Source: Trichostrongylus colubriformis (Eukaryota; Nematoda; Chromadorea; Rhabditida; Trichostrongylidae). From it: a stretch of DNA of 64,000 nucleotides. Position numbers and translations under genes: made by a program. A model generated the notes under the pieces. The model made no database searches, was not told where the DNA came from, and saw nothing but the letters and a program-made list of their open reading frames with translations. The DNA lies in NCBI GenBank assembly GCA_963978905.1, contig OZ022256.1, forward strand, positions 11,887,501-11,951,500, given 5' to 3'. Shown here in pieces: positions 10,937-23,700 of this stretch. The number at the start of each line of letters is the position of its first letter. The first letter of the stretch is position 1.

Positions 10937-11440
10937 TGCTCTTACTCCGCGAAACACCATGTACGCCAGTAGATCGATCGAAATTTCTGCTTTTCTTGAG
11001 GACAGAGTATCTCAGTGCTAGCTTCGCCCACCGTGGGAGAAGCTTGACTCCCACACGTGGTTTTTCATGTAACAGCCAAGCTGCGCCCTTCACTACATGC
11101 CCCACCCTTGTGCCCAGGATTCTTTCATGACTTTAACAAACTCATCTCTGACCTTGATCCATCTTTCCCCCACGTTTGGGGCTCATTCGAACCCAACAAA
11201 CAATTTTCGGTCTGAAAACGGACCATTTCAAGGCACTCCCCGCTCACCGTGGGCGGAGCTTATCATGGTCGATGTGTACTCTTTACTTCTTGTCCCATCC
11301 CCTACGCATACCACATTGTCTCCATCTCCACAGGTCGTTTATCATGTGACACCTAATTTCGTTACAGACGGACGGACAAAGGAACGGACGGACGGAGGGA
11401 CAGACAGACCAAGCATTTTATATATATAGTTGGAATTTGT
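10937..11440 (+). repeat. Dispersed repeat G, copy 1
   Basis: This region matches about 35865-36370 in the same orientation. Shared words are GCGAAACACCATGT, CACCGTGGGCGG or its relatives, TTTCATGTAAC, and CAGACGGA near the end. The tail here is a GGAC-rich run (11366-11412). No protein is conserved between the copies. Confidence 0.65.
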
Positions 11441-11869
11441 ATGCGCCAGATAGACGGCAAGAAAACAGTAAAATGGTCGAAACGAAACACAAGGGTTGAT
11501 CAGGAGGACCAACGTGCAATTTTTTAGTGCAGAACAATAAAGAGGGAACATAGCTTCATGCTATTTAGCCAACGCGTATGACATAACTTCATATGGAAGC
11601 TGGAAAATGTTTCTATGACTCCATGTAACATTATATTTATTTCAACAAATGTGGTAGTCAATAACGAGGGTGATAATCTTCTATGTAGAGTGATGGAAGA
11701 CGAATGTTCCATTTCATGTGATCTTCCCTCGATGGTGACTGGATGAAGACTCGTTGGCCTAGAAAACCTCATCATTAGCGTTTGGTGGGAGAACACATAC
11801 ATGTGAACAGCCACGAACTAGAGTCCAGTCTTTCATATAATTATGACCAGGTCTCCCTACAATGCATTT

Positions 11870-12003
11870 CCTTTTTCCTCCCACTACATAGTCTTTACAA
11901 CAATGAAGACAGTAAGAATGGCAATGCCAAGATGAAATGTTGTTCAGAGCGGGTGAAAACGAACTTCCTCCATAAGGATCGAGATTTGGCAACCGTCCGA
12001 ATC
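11870..12003 (-). pseudogene. Relic UGT terminal exon
   Basis: On the minus strand a splice-acceptor-like TTCCAG is followed at 12003 by a frame reading [12 protein letters not shown]. This matches the first residues of exon 13 in the four UGT genes of this window. Beyond that the frame shifts, and a hydrophobic stretch like the UGT transmembrane segment continues in another frame. No other UGT exons were found nearby on this strand. It is read as the remnant of an older UGT copy, or a stray duplicated exon. Confidence 0.72.
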
Positions 12004-12339
12004 TGGAATGAACATCGTATGTATTGTGCAAAAGTAGTACTACGGTGTAGAGGAAATGTGACTTATACAGGACTGATAAATACAGCGTGGCTAGAAATTA
12101 TACCCGCCAATATCGACGTTGTTTCTTGAGGTGATAGCTCCTTCCAGTCCCATTAAACATAGTTGGATTAAAGCACGTTAGCGAACTTATGCACGAAAAT
12201 TTCAGATGGTGAATCGACCCCTTCACCAAATTTTACGGCTCTATCACATCGTGCAAGCGGAGCTCACTTCGTCATCCAATAAAATTCATGTATGCAAAAT
12301 TAAAGAAACAGCTGTTGTGTTACTTATTTTCAGCAGTTC

Positions 12340-12905
12340 GGGTGGTCCCATAGTGCGCTCAAAAGGCAGCGAAAGGGAAAAGTTGATGGAACAGTGAAAA
12401 ATTTAGTGAATACGGAAGTCAAGAAGCAAAGTAATACCAGAGCAGAGAAAGAAGGAAGGAAACTGCCAAAGACCAAAAAAAAGGACCCCCTTCCTATTGT
12501 TGATTTCTCGACGCGGACAACTTTCCCGTCTAAGGCGGGTAGTCCAAACTTATCCATTGGCATATTGCCAAGTAGACACAAAGGAATGTTTGAAAATACG
12601 ACAGCATCTATTTTTCGAAAAAAGGCTTCAAACTAAAACTGTGAAGGTGCGCCGCAATACCATAGATCGTGCCGCATATCCTTGGCTGCTCTCATCGTAG
12701 CCAACCAGGAATCATGTCGTCTGAAGGCGGGGTCTGTCATTCAAAGGTGTCAGCTGTACCGGCACCCCGTCACAGCTCGGAGTGCGCTTTCGTCGGGGAT
12801 TTTTCCATGAATATGTGAGCTTCCTAGGCCCTCAGTTTTCCCTGTGAGTGACTTCTTTTGGGGATTTTTGAATAACCACATCATCCCCAATGCTGTCTTC
12901 AGAGA
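12340..12905 (+). repeat. Dispersed repeat F, copy 1
   Basis: This block resembles 18420-18935 inside intron 2 of UGT-A, same orientation. Shared words include GGCGGGTAGTCC, CCATTGGCAT, GGGATTT and ACTGTCTT. Both copies start with purine-rich sequence. No frame is conserved, so it is non-coding repeat DNA. Confidence 0.6.
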
Positions 12906-13194
12906 AGGAGAACGGAATAACTTTGATGAACTTCTACAAAAGGGTTTCTCGGGTAGTTGATTTTCATGCTGCCAATAAAATACCAAAATTCAGCAAAAAC
13001 TCACAAAGCATGATAACTGTGAAACTAAGCCGAGATTCATTTAATAGCAATCCAGACTCCCCAATAAAGCTCATGATGGAACACCCCCTGGACATGAAGT
13101 CTCCTTTCCGATAAGTTCCGTAGCGTCGCAGAAAAAGCGCTCATCTATAGTACTCACGGGTAGGCCAAATGTGGTAAAAGTGGTCAATTATCTA

Positions 13195-13414
13195 CAGTGC
13201 TCTGCATAATTATACAGCCACCTATAAATTGTCCAAAAATTCTGTTCGCAGAGTGGTTCAAAAAAAGTCTCTGAGTTAAAGATGTAGCCAGTGTAGATGC
13301 GCATTCGCGCATCTACACTGGCTACATCTTTCACTCAGAGACTTTTTTTGAATCACTCTGCGAACAGAGTTTTTGGACAATTTATAGGTGACTGTATAAT
13401 TATGCAGCGCACTG
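13195..13414. mobile_element. Near-perfect palindromic MITE, Tc1/mariner-like
   Basis: Two arms of about 105-110 bases meet near 13305 at GATGCGCATTCGCGCATC. The ends are CAGTGC and GCACTG, flanked by TA on both sides (13193-13194 and 13415-13416), as for Tc1-type insertions. Arm identity is very high, so transcribed RNA would form one long hairpin. It carries no gene. Confidence 0.9.
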
Positions 13415-13415
13415 T

Positions 13416-16140
13416 ACATCAAAACAAGAATTTGCGCAGAATAATATGGAAATTATGCTAACAATGAAACTCTCCAGCAACATATCCATCACTGCCCGTA
13501 TTTGTGTGAAATGTTCGAAAGACTGCACGAAAAATAAAATTAACCAAGTAAATTCGCAAAATGTCGAGTTTTCCTCAACTGATCTGGAAATCGGTCGTGC
13601 CAAAAGCCAGGAAGCAAAGCAAATGACGAATAATCCTTACAGCTCTCTGAGTCCAAACACGAGCTGCTTCTTCCAGGTCTGGTAAAATACTACATACTTA
13701 GGTACATGTAATTCGAATGTTTCGATCTAAAAGCTTTTAACCTCCCGTGCTTTAACTGATCGGATAAATGTTGCTGCTAATGAAGATGCTAGATCCTTGT
13801 TGCGCTGTCATTCTATCTTCACAAAACCACCAATCTATATCATCACTTTGTTTACTCAACTGTGCCATTGTACCTGAGCCCTACTTTATGAGGGTAGCGG
13901 CTTCCCTTACTATGGCTCCATGCAGCATATGGCATTTAAGTACATTACAATTAAGTGCCACACTTTCTATTTTCCCTTTCGTCTATATTCACCACTCCTT
14001 CATACAATGTCAGTAGTTGTCAGCCCTACGCATTGAAACGCCTCAAGGGCTGTCAACAACAATGATTCGTTTGAGGTGGAGGCGAAAAAGGCCATTTCTT
14101 TCCTTTTATTTGAAGATTTGTATTTACCACACTTCGTTTTTTATTAGGAATTAAAATATAGATAAAAATAAGACCGAACGCCAAGCACAGACTACTACGT
14201 TAGCATCGCAATTTGCAAACTGAATGGAACAGTATTGCACGCAATTAGCAGCAAGGATGGAACCAAACGATTTCACAAACTACAATAAACAGCATTTGAA
14301 AACCTGACGACCACTTTCAACCAAGATTTGGATGTGTCCGCTTGAGAATTTGTCGATCGTGTTCGAATTCATCTTCAGAATTAGCTCAAGAAGTCAGTTC
14401 GAATTCGTGTGGGTTACTTACTTTATGATGTTTACGAGTGATCTGTGATATTCTCTTGAATCGTGTTCCCTTATCAGTGGTCTTTGGTGTTTCCGATTCG
14501 GACGTTGACCTCTGTTTCCGTTTCGAACCAGATGAACAGCCACTGGTATGAAATGCCTTAATTTTTATACGGTCCATTCCAAACTTGGAGTAGAGTGTGA
14601 GTGAGGTAGCTGTTGTACACGATTCACTCATACATTGGAACAGGAAAAAAGTTACATGGCTTTGTAGGGATTTATGTGCAAACAAAATGAGCCTTGGGCT
14701 TACTAATAAATTTCTGAAGAACTGTTAAATTGCCCCAAGTTTTTCATGTCGTGTGAATACCTTTTGTAGGCATCGATGGTGTATATCGTGCGCCAGATAA
14801 CACAACATCTGCAGCAAATGAACGAGGTTTATAAGGTGTATACGATAACCGGTGCCAGAGTTCCGATTGTAAAATCCAACTGAATGAGCCTCGGTGTCTA
14901 AGTAGAGTGGGTTCTTACCATGTTTCCTTGAGAGTCAGAAAAAGTCGGAAGGGTGAAGCTTGTTTCAGCATCAGCTGTTTACAATGCATTGGCGCTGTCA
15001 AATACTGAAATGCTGAAGAAAGGCTGCGCATGGGATAGTCGAGTTGCACCTCCTGGGTATGGATAAAGCGGGTAAATTTTTGTTTACTACTCCATAAGCT
15101 CAAAAATCTACCTGATTTTGAAAAATTGTTTAAAAAAATTAAATAACGGTTATCTATTGGTGCACTTGCGGTACAGAACGCTCAATCTGGCCATTTCCAG
15201 GCTGGTGATTGTGCCGAGAAGAATTGGTAAGGCCATCATTGCCGTTTGTCACAGTTGAAGCACAAATAATTACAAAACCATATCGATTTTATGAAGGTTG
15301 ATAATTTAGAGGTGGCCGATAGAGGCAAAAATTTCCACCTAGTTGCCAACGATAAGTGCCCGTCTTCTTGCATTGCCGAAATCGGAGGCAATGTAATGAA
15401 AGGTCAAGCGTTACTGAACTCTTTGCATGCGCCGTGCATTTAATTTACATTGCGGATCCCAGATTCATTCGAATATACTCAACTTTTATGGTGAGATGGC
15501 TTCCGGGTAATGTTCAAGCCAATGCTGTTGTTGTTCGGACTCCTTCTTTTTTGTGATCTGTGGACCATTTGTAGAATATCGCTAGTATCCCGAATGGTGC
15601 AGTAGAAGGAGGTTTATTTATCCTCCTATTACCAGTTATCTTTTGAGAAGTCACGTTGTTTACAAAGCTACTTATTTGTTTATTGTTTATCTATACGCTT
15701 GACCTAAGTGCACCATCAGGAGTATCGTGACAGATGTTGTTCCTAATGTAACCGTAATGTAATTAGAAACAAAATTGGGCAGAACCACTAATAAAACAAT
15801 GGTGAATTTTCAAATGGAAAGAGCAGAAGAGCAGAGAAAAGAAAGAAGTCCAAATACTGAAAAATGATTAATGGCTAGAAGACATATGGAACCACATCAC
15901 ATAAACAGTAGAATTTCAGTAAAAGTAGATGTTCTTGAAGTTTTCGTGGTGTGCTTAATATCATATTACATTTGTGGTGTGGCGTTGATAACCTTAATGG
16001 TGGTGCGGTGATGAAAGATGTCAAAGTCTGAAAATAACTCGAAAAATGAACACTAATCTAGCCTTTTCATCTGAACCATACTGTAGTTTTATTGGGACTG
16101 CACTGTCTTTACTTCATTTGTAATGTCGCCTCATTGTTGA
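13416..16140. other. Intergenic DNA, nothing recognised
   Basis: The short open frames here (for example 14386-14685 on the minus strand, serine/lysine rich) show no family resemblance. No repeat clearly shared with the rest of the window was found. Confidence 0.4.
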
Positions 16141-17790
16141 AGAGACATAAGGAAAATAACATCATGTTTGGTAAACACTGATAAGAGCACATGCCCATTA
16201 TGTGCGCGTCATTTGTTTCGTTCCACCACAACCCCCCCCCCCCAGTCCTTATCAACAATCCCCAACCGGTTTCATAGAAGCGATCATTTTATGAGAATCA
16301 CTGCGATCATTGAACTATTTTTTGATGCTATCTTTTCCGTAATGATTCGACTTCGCAATTTTTTTATGGCTTCTTTCCGCCTGCTTATAAATACAGGGCG
16401 TGGCAAAAGTAGTGAATGCAAGAAAAAGCTTAAACATACTAAGATAAGGAAAGAATTGACTTTTTTTGGTTCATTTATTCATCAAATGTTTTTGACAGAT
16501 GTTTCACAATATACTGCCAGAATTCAAAGTGATAGCCTTCAGTTTGGAAACACTGACTAAGACGGCGAGGGAAATCATCTGCCATGGGTCGCAGGTGGAA
16601 TCATGAGTTGTCCCGAGCTTTCTTTGAAGTAGTTGAGAGAGCCACATGAACTGTGAAGAGTTACTCAGTTCAGGTCGGGTTCAGTTTAGTGTATGACGAT
16701 CATTTGCAGCGAACGGCGCATGCTTGGCTCTCTCTCTTTTTGTCAGAGCTTATCGTGTTCACGGATACACTATGAAATGCTTGACGACTGCCTAAATTTC
16801 GAATGAAAGCAATGCTGATGCCGACTTTATTACTGGTGTACAGAGGGTGCCAAAAAAGGTAATTTTGCCCACGGCTCACATCTGCCAATTATACAAAACA
16901 TAGTGAAACGAAGGAGATAGAAGTATTGGGGCGAAATATTCTCGAAATGTTCCTCTAAAAGCAGGAACAAGCAGTGGTTTCCTACGTTCACCTTTATAAA
17001 AATATGGAGCTTTCATTCGGCGCAGTCGGGCTTTGAAGTACCTACAGTATCAAGGTCCGCTTAAAACAGTGAAGCCAGGTTCCGTAGTAGGTCTTTTGTG
17101 GAAAGCTTCCTGAGGATTGGCTCTTCGGTTCATGGAAGTCACAGAAAATTACCGAAAATTATCATCACTATACTATAGAATTTGAATGACTTACCTAATG
17201 TCGACGTCACTAATGTGGTCTTCAGTGCTAGCAAACTAGTGGCAGAGTAGAACAAGGAATAGCACAACTACTTATTTTCGTCCTCGATGTTTTATCTTGA
17301 ATGACCATCTCTCTGGTTCACGATTAGCAATGTCGCTTGTGGTATCAGATGACCATCGTATCACCGGAATACTAGGCCTTTCGTGTCGGGTAAGCGTTGA
17401 ACCGTCTTATCGTTGTGACCCTCACCCTCATTTATTTTAGACAATCGACCGCTTATCACACTCTTATGGTCCCGTTTCTTATTACTCCCTTTCATAGTAG
17501 AGGGTCAAGTGGGTCATCCTTCGTGATTCGGTTTTCTTGAAACTGAGTTCGTGTCAGTGCTCTGTGCCTGTAGTGCCTTCACCCTTCACGGAATTTTAAT
17601 TGCAGGACGAGTGTGTGACCGGAACTAAAAATGATTATTCAACGTCAAATGCCTTGTCAATGTTTTCTTATTATATTGCCAAGTATTTATTTACCTATCT
17701 TTATCTCAAGTAATCATTCGATTTACTGTGATATAACGTTGTCAGTAGCATTGACGGGATCACCCTCCATATCCCTAATTCTTTACCTTA
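16141..17790 (+). repeat. Duplicated 5' flank of UGT-A
   Basis: This region is similar to the 5' flank of UGT-B (about 36450-37755) and, inverted, of UGT-C (about 57180-55820). Shared words are GACATAAGGAAAATAA, TTTATGAGAATC and AGCAATGTCGC. It therefore duplicated together with the genes. It must include whatever upstream control they share, but I identify no specific promoter motif. Confidence 0.7.
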
Positions 17791-17795
17791 CAGGT
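17791..17795 (+). promoter_or_regulatory. Conserved 3' splice site 2 nt before the UGT-A start
   Basis: A pyrimidine-rich tract ending CAG lies two bases before the ATG (CAG|GT|ATG). The same arrangement occurs in UGT-B and UGT-C. In nematodes this is what a spliced-leader trans-splice acceptor looks like, though the acceptor of a 5' UTR intron would look identical. Confidence 0.6.
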
Positions 17796-20700
17796 ATGAT
17801 TCGCTGCTGGATGATTTTTATGGCAGTTTCTTTGTATTATACAGATGCTTACAAATTTCTCGTGTACAATCCTATCTTCGGCTATTCCCATACAAATTTT
17901 ATGGGAGTCATAGCAGATACTCTCACCGAAGCAGGACATGACGTGGTGAGTTGGGAAATTCTGCGCTGCGTATTATTAGCAAAAGATTTGCAAGCATTTA
18001 TCAGCTCCTAGGTACTCGGTTCATTTGGCGGAGAGGATACCCGAGACAGGGAGCCCTTAGGGCTTACAATCCGACCTCCATTAGTTCACTCAAAGCTGAT
18101 TATCTCTCTTTCATCGTAGGCGAGAGACTGTCATGATCCCATCAGAGTTTTCTCTTTGTTCATTGTAGACTGTCCTGATGCCTGTATTGGACAAGAATGA
18201 GGCTAACAAAACTGGGCTGAAGCTGACAAAGAAAGTCATCAAACCGCCGCTAGTTCCGAGAGTTCAGGAAATGATGAAGTCTAAATCAGAAATGCTCAGC
18301 AAAATGTGGACAGTGACACCAAGTGTTTTCGCACTCGTTCAGGTAAGGCCAACACTAATTCGAAATAGGTTTTGTGTGATCCTTCCCAAGGGTTAAAGGC
18401 AGCTTTAGGGGAAATTCGGACGAAAAGTGAAAGAAGTAGCGAATTGAAAGCCGAGATGCCTAGTAACAAGACAAAGGAGAAAAAAAGGATGGAAATGGCC
18501 CAAAGCCCGAGAAATAGGACCCCTCCCCACCGTTGGTTCTAGGCGCAGACGACCTTTCCGTCAAGAGGCGGGTAGTCCGCATAGGTTTTCCATTGGCATT
18601 ACCAAGACCTAAATATGAAGGGATGTTCGAAAATGCATTAGCATCTATTTTCATGTGGTGAGCTTAAAGCTGAAAGTGAGAAAGCGCGTTGCGATACTTT
18701 CAATCCTGCCGATCTCCTTGACCAATCTCACCGTGACCAACCACTAATCACGTCGCCAGGAGGCGGGCTGCCCTAACCAAGGCGGCTTGCCCTGACGAGG
18801 CCGCCTCCGCCACAGCTCAAGGGGGCGCCTTCCGCGGGGAATTTCGCCATGCATAGGCATTTCATACCCGTAGATTTTCACTGAATGACTCCTTTTGGGA
18901 TTTCTTATCACCCAAATTATCCCTAACACTGTCTTTGAGTTTTTGGTTCACCAGTCCTCCCCCAGTATGTACGTGCTACAGATCACTTACCGTGTGAATT
19001 TCATGGAAAGGTGTCCCGTGGATGCTTTTATGGTCCATTCTGATGCTCCGGGAACGCTTTAAAATCGTCCTCTAGACCTTAAATTTTTACAACTTCTTAG
19101 AAAATTTGTAAAAAACACACCTCAAGAAATATGCACGATGTATTTGCGGCAGATCGGTTAACAGGAAGGTCACTCCTTTGGTATATCTTCAGTTTTCTTC
19201 ATTTTCTTGCACAAACACTCAAACAGTCACGTCTTTCTAGTTGACACGAAATATGACGGCTGCGTATGGCTATCAATGCGAAGGTAAGTGGTATCGTTTG
19301 ATAGTGTTCGGAACCCGAGGTCACTTTGACATCCCCTATTTCAACTCATTAATCGCGAAACACTACTGATCATTTGCCCGAGTCTCTGTCAATGTAAAAA
19401 GCCACAAAAGGCTTGACATCTATCCACTTTTCTTAAGATGCCCCGCGCATTTCCCTCCATTGAAAATTGTTGTAGCTTTCAAAAGCTCATTTGCCTGATC
19501 TAATTGGGGAGGGGGGGGGGGGGCTAGCACTTGCTAGATATTTATGGCCTCAATTCTATAGGTTGTTACCTCACCTTCGACAACCTTTTTTGAGTTGGGG
19601 GTGAATTTTTGGTTAATCAAATCCTTTTATAAGACACGCCGCGCAATCTAGTTCCATTTAAGATCGCGACGACAGGTGAATGCGATTTGACCCATGCAAT
19701 AAATTGCGGGGCCATCCGATGTACAAGTCAGTGTTATATCCTCCCAGACGAGTCTCGTGCTAATTCACTTATCGCCGAGGGATGAAGGGCTTGTTTAACC
19801 TGGGCGACCGTTGCTGTGGGATTTGATCCGCGCACCATGAGAGTGTGCGCCACCTGTCAGTATGCCATCTCCGCCCCCTTCTGTAAATAGCAAGAATGAA
19901 TAACAAACAAGAAATTAAGGATTAGTTACTGATGACGCTCTACTCAAGCGATTGGCTGACGAGAAGTTCGATGTGGGCATCGCTGAAGCTTTTACTTTCT
20001 GTGGTTTAGGTAGGTTTTGAGATAAATCAGGTTTTCAAGAAAACGATGATCAAGAGATCGCTTCAGTTTTCAGGACTATTCGAAGTTTTGAATATACCAT
20101 CTTCAATCGCCACATTCTCTGGGGTATATACGGATATCGTATCACAGAGCATAGGAGAACCAATAACTCCGAGTTATGTTCCCGGTAGGTTTAGCAAGGG
20201 AGAACATTGTAACTATGCATTGACAGAAATTTCGTCGTTTTGAAATACGTTAATCTTAAAATAGACCTATAAAACCGGTTTCATTCTTCAGGAGGAATGG
20301 CGACTCAAGATGAACGTATGAACATAGTCGAACGCATGAAAAACGTTATCGGCGTGATAATGGGACAGCGATTTTTCAGCAACACTTTCGTCGAGGAAAT
20401 CAAAGCATTCCGAAAGAAGTTTGGGCCAGAATTTAGAGATTATGATGTAAGTTTGTAAACGGCCCCGAAATAATGCAATTCTTTCGAAGGGACCATTTTC
20501 TACTGTCTGCAGTAAATATGTAAAAGAATACCTACTGAAGTGTCGGGATGGTGTACCGTAATTAATTCTATTTGGTCTTCAGGATATAATCGCAGATGCT
20601 TCGTACGTGTTCACGAATTCGAATCCATACCTCGATTTTCCTCGTCCGATAATTCACAAAACGATTGCAATTGGCGGAGTCGCCGTTCACATTGACTCCG

Positions 20701-23700
20701 AGAAAAATGTGCTGACAAAGGTTCTGGAACCTCAAATCTATTTAGTTTGCTTTTTGAGTTCTTCAGTAACTTAAGTTTACAGGAGTGGGACAGCATATTA
20801 AGCGAGAGAAACACTACTGTGCTGGTAGCATTCGGTTCAGTGGCGAAGTCAATCTACATGCCGGATGAATATAAGTGAGTAGTATCTGCACAGAAACATT
20901 CACAGGCTTCCATGAGTCAGCCTAATTATTACGCCAGGATGAGTTCTTTCCCTTCATATAAGCACTTCTGAGAACATTCCCAGCTCAAAGCATGTTCTGA
21001 TCGGAGCATAGAGAGCTGCGTTCATACTCTGCGGTGCCGGTGGCAGGGCGTGGCTGCGTGCCTCTGCATCTCCCCCTTTTGCCATCCTGCCCCAATGCCT
21101 ACTTCGTCTCTGCCGATCGGTCGAATTTTTGCGCGACCTCCCGCGGCGAAGGACGCGGCAAGGGCGAGTCGTTTGGAATTCCGCTCAAGACGCAGTGGGC
21201 TGGTACCATTAGTGACCTTTCAAGATTGCACTATTTTCGGTGTTAGCGGCTATATGCTTTTGTTCTTATGCTTTTTGAGAGAACTCTCTCTCATTCTGCA
21301 GTGAGTGATCCATTGAAGTTTTTTCAGGAGCGGTAACAGTTGACGAAACTTATCAAGATAACACAACAATCAACAACAACTTCAAGTACAATAGAAGCAG
21401 TGATAGCTATGCCTTTATTAGCTTTGAAGGACGATGGGGAGCTCATATTGCAGTCTTAGGAAATTCTAAATCACAAAATATGCTAAAAAGGTGCAATCTT
21501 TGAAGGTTCTCACGGTACCAGCCCACTGCGTCTTCAGTGGAATTCCAAACCACTCGTACCGCCGGCGCCGTGAGTGCGACGCCGCGAAGCGAAAATTCGA
21601 CCAATCGACCCCCACCCGAAGGCAGCCAGGCCCTGCCGGCGCAGTGTATGAACGCTTTCAGGCGGGAAGCTACATACACCTCAGCGATATCAGGGAGAAC
21701 AGTACATTCCATAGCTTCTGCAAAATCGAAGCTTTATGACGGATTGGTTGGTTGCACGCCTTCGTCTTGCTATAATTTCCGTGGAGCCTGTCCAATCTGC
21801 TCCTGTTGAAATGGCTTATGCGGAAATCGTTCACTTTTCCCCGCTCCAGAATCAGTCTAGAAGGAACTCGCTTGTGGGTCGCCGATACCAAGGCGATCAC
21901 TGCTTATGAACCTCCTCTTTACTTGCGACTTCAGATTCAGCGTATTTAGGCATGAGATATGAGCATATTTAGAAAGATCATGAGATGCTGTTTTATTTCG
22001 ATGTCTCTCTCGACAAAATTCAGTATAGCTTCAAAATGATTTCTACAATTTTGGATTAACCATGAGCAAAGCTAAACATTAATCCAAATTTCAGAAAAAT
22101 GAAAATTACTGCAGAAGTTGTAGCAAAGCGAGGGTTTGCGACACGTAGCAAACCGTCATCTGCACTAAAGCCGAGAGCGATATTGACCTTCTCAATAGCT
22201 TGTCAATTTTATAGGAAAACTCTTCTCGAAGTCTTCGAAAGTATGCCCGAGACCACGTTTATCTGGAAATATGAAGATGAAGGATCACAGATGGCTGCCC
22301 ATCTCAGAAATGTTCACCTCAGCACATGGTTGCCACAGAACGCCCTTCTTGGTGAGTCTATGCAAAAGTAAAGGAGGTTAATGTCCTCCGCTCAAAAAAT
22401 GTAATATGCCTTTTGTGTTCGATCCATGTAAATAACGGCGAAATTAAAATAATATGATATGAGAAAGCAACCATTGTGGATCACCAACTAATGTTCTGGA
22501 AAAACGATTCCGAGCCTTCGAATTTATTATCCTTTTTCAGTTTCACATTCTTCTTATGCAGGTTTTGAAAGGATAGGGTACATCGAAGCAAAGTGTGCCA
22601 ATTGAAATGTGAATAGTTGTAGCCCTCCTCCGTCTGTATCTTCTATATGGGTTCCAACGTTTTTCAGCAACAAAGTTTATTAGCTTAGTTTGATAAAGTA
22701 TATCTACATGAATATAATGCAGGAAGTAAGCTAGAAGCAAACACAGAGAAGCGCACTGAGTCGAGGTTGGACGGAGCAGCCGTCCTCGGTCATCGTAGTC
22801 CTCCCGAATACCGTCTTCGCCGAATCTCGTTTCCATGCCGCCTCCCCCATCGTAGCTCCTGTAATCAGCCTCGATCATTGAAATTTTTTAGCTTCTCGCA
22901 ACCCTATGACCCAGTCTAGGAATAATTTGATCCGAAACCGTACACCTCCCCACCCTCACAAAGACGTCCGTCCTCGCCGTGAGATAGCCCCGAAAGCAAA
23001 AGTTGTAGGTTACTAGCTAAGGAGCACTAGGGAAGGTGGAAAAGGTGGATTCAAAGATACGATGGAAAAGGAAATGTAGGCAGAAATACTCACCGTAATC
23101 GAACAAATATTGGTTAATGCGAATATGTCGGGCAGTCGAGAGGCGTCAATGATTAGATTTTGATCGTGGGCGTACTGAAGTAGGACGCCCCAGTTTTACA
23201 GGATTAAAGGGAGAGGAGATTGCTTAAAATAAACTGGCCGTATTTGCAACGGGTGAGCGCCACCATGGGCCTCTTCGGATCATCCAGAAATTCTCCCGTA
23301 GAAAGCTTGAAGAGCGTTGTTCGCGCGATGAGTAATCGCGATATCCATCTCTCTGTCCTGTACAGGATCCACTGTGAGAAGCTGCACTCCGATTGTGTTC
23401 GCCCATCCTCGAAAAGTCGCCGTTGTTCCTTGTAGAGTGTGATTATCGCGATTGACGACCTCTCAATGTTCACCGCCAGCAACTAACAAACTAAGTCGCG
23501 ACAGCAAGCTGCTTCCTCTTTTTTGTAGTGCGACTGTGCTGGTGTCATCCTGGAGCGTCCGGGAACATCGTCAACTATAAGAGGAACTCGCAGGTTTGGT
23601 AGGCTGAGGCGTGCGGTGAGCATCTGACGCTGGCGGGCCGCGGTCCCGCTAAGCAGAGTGCCGTCGTAGACGAGTCGGTTGGGCAAGTCACTGAGTGCCG

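Noticed and set aside
11366..11412. GGAC-rich tract as a functional array
   Set aside because: It is short and imperfect, and a degenerate form ends repeat G copy 2, so it is best seen as part of that repeat.
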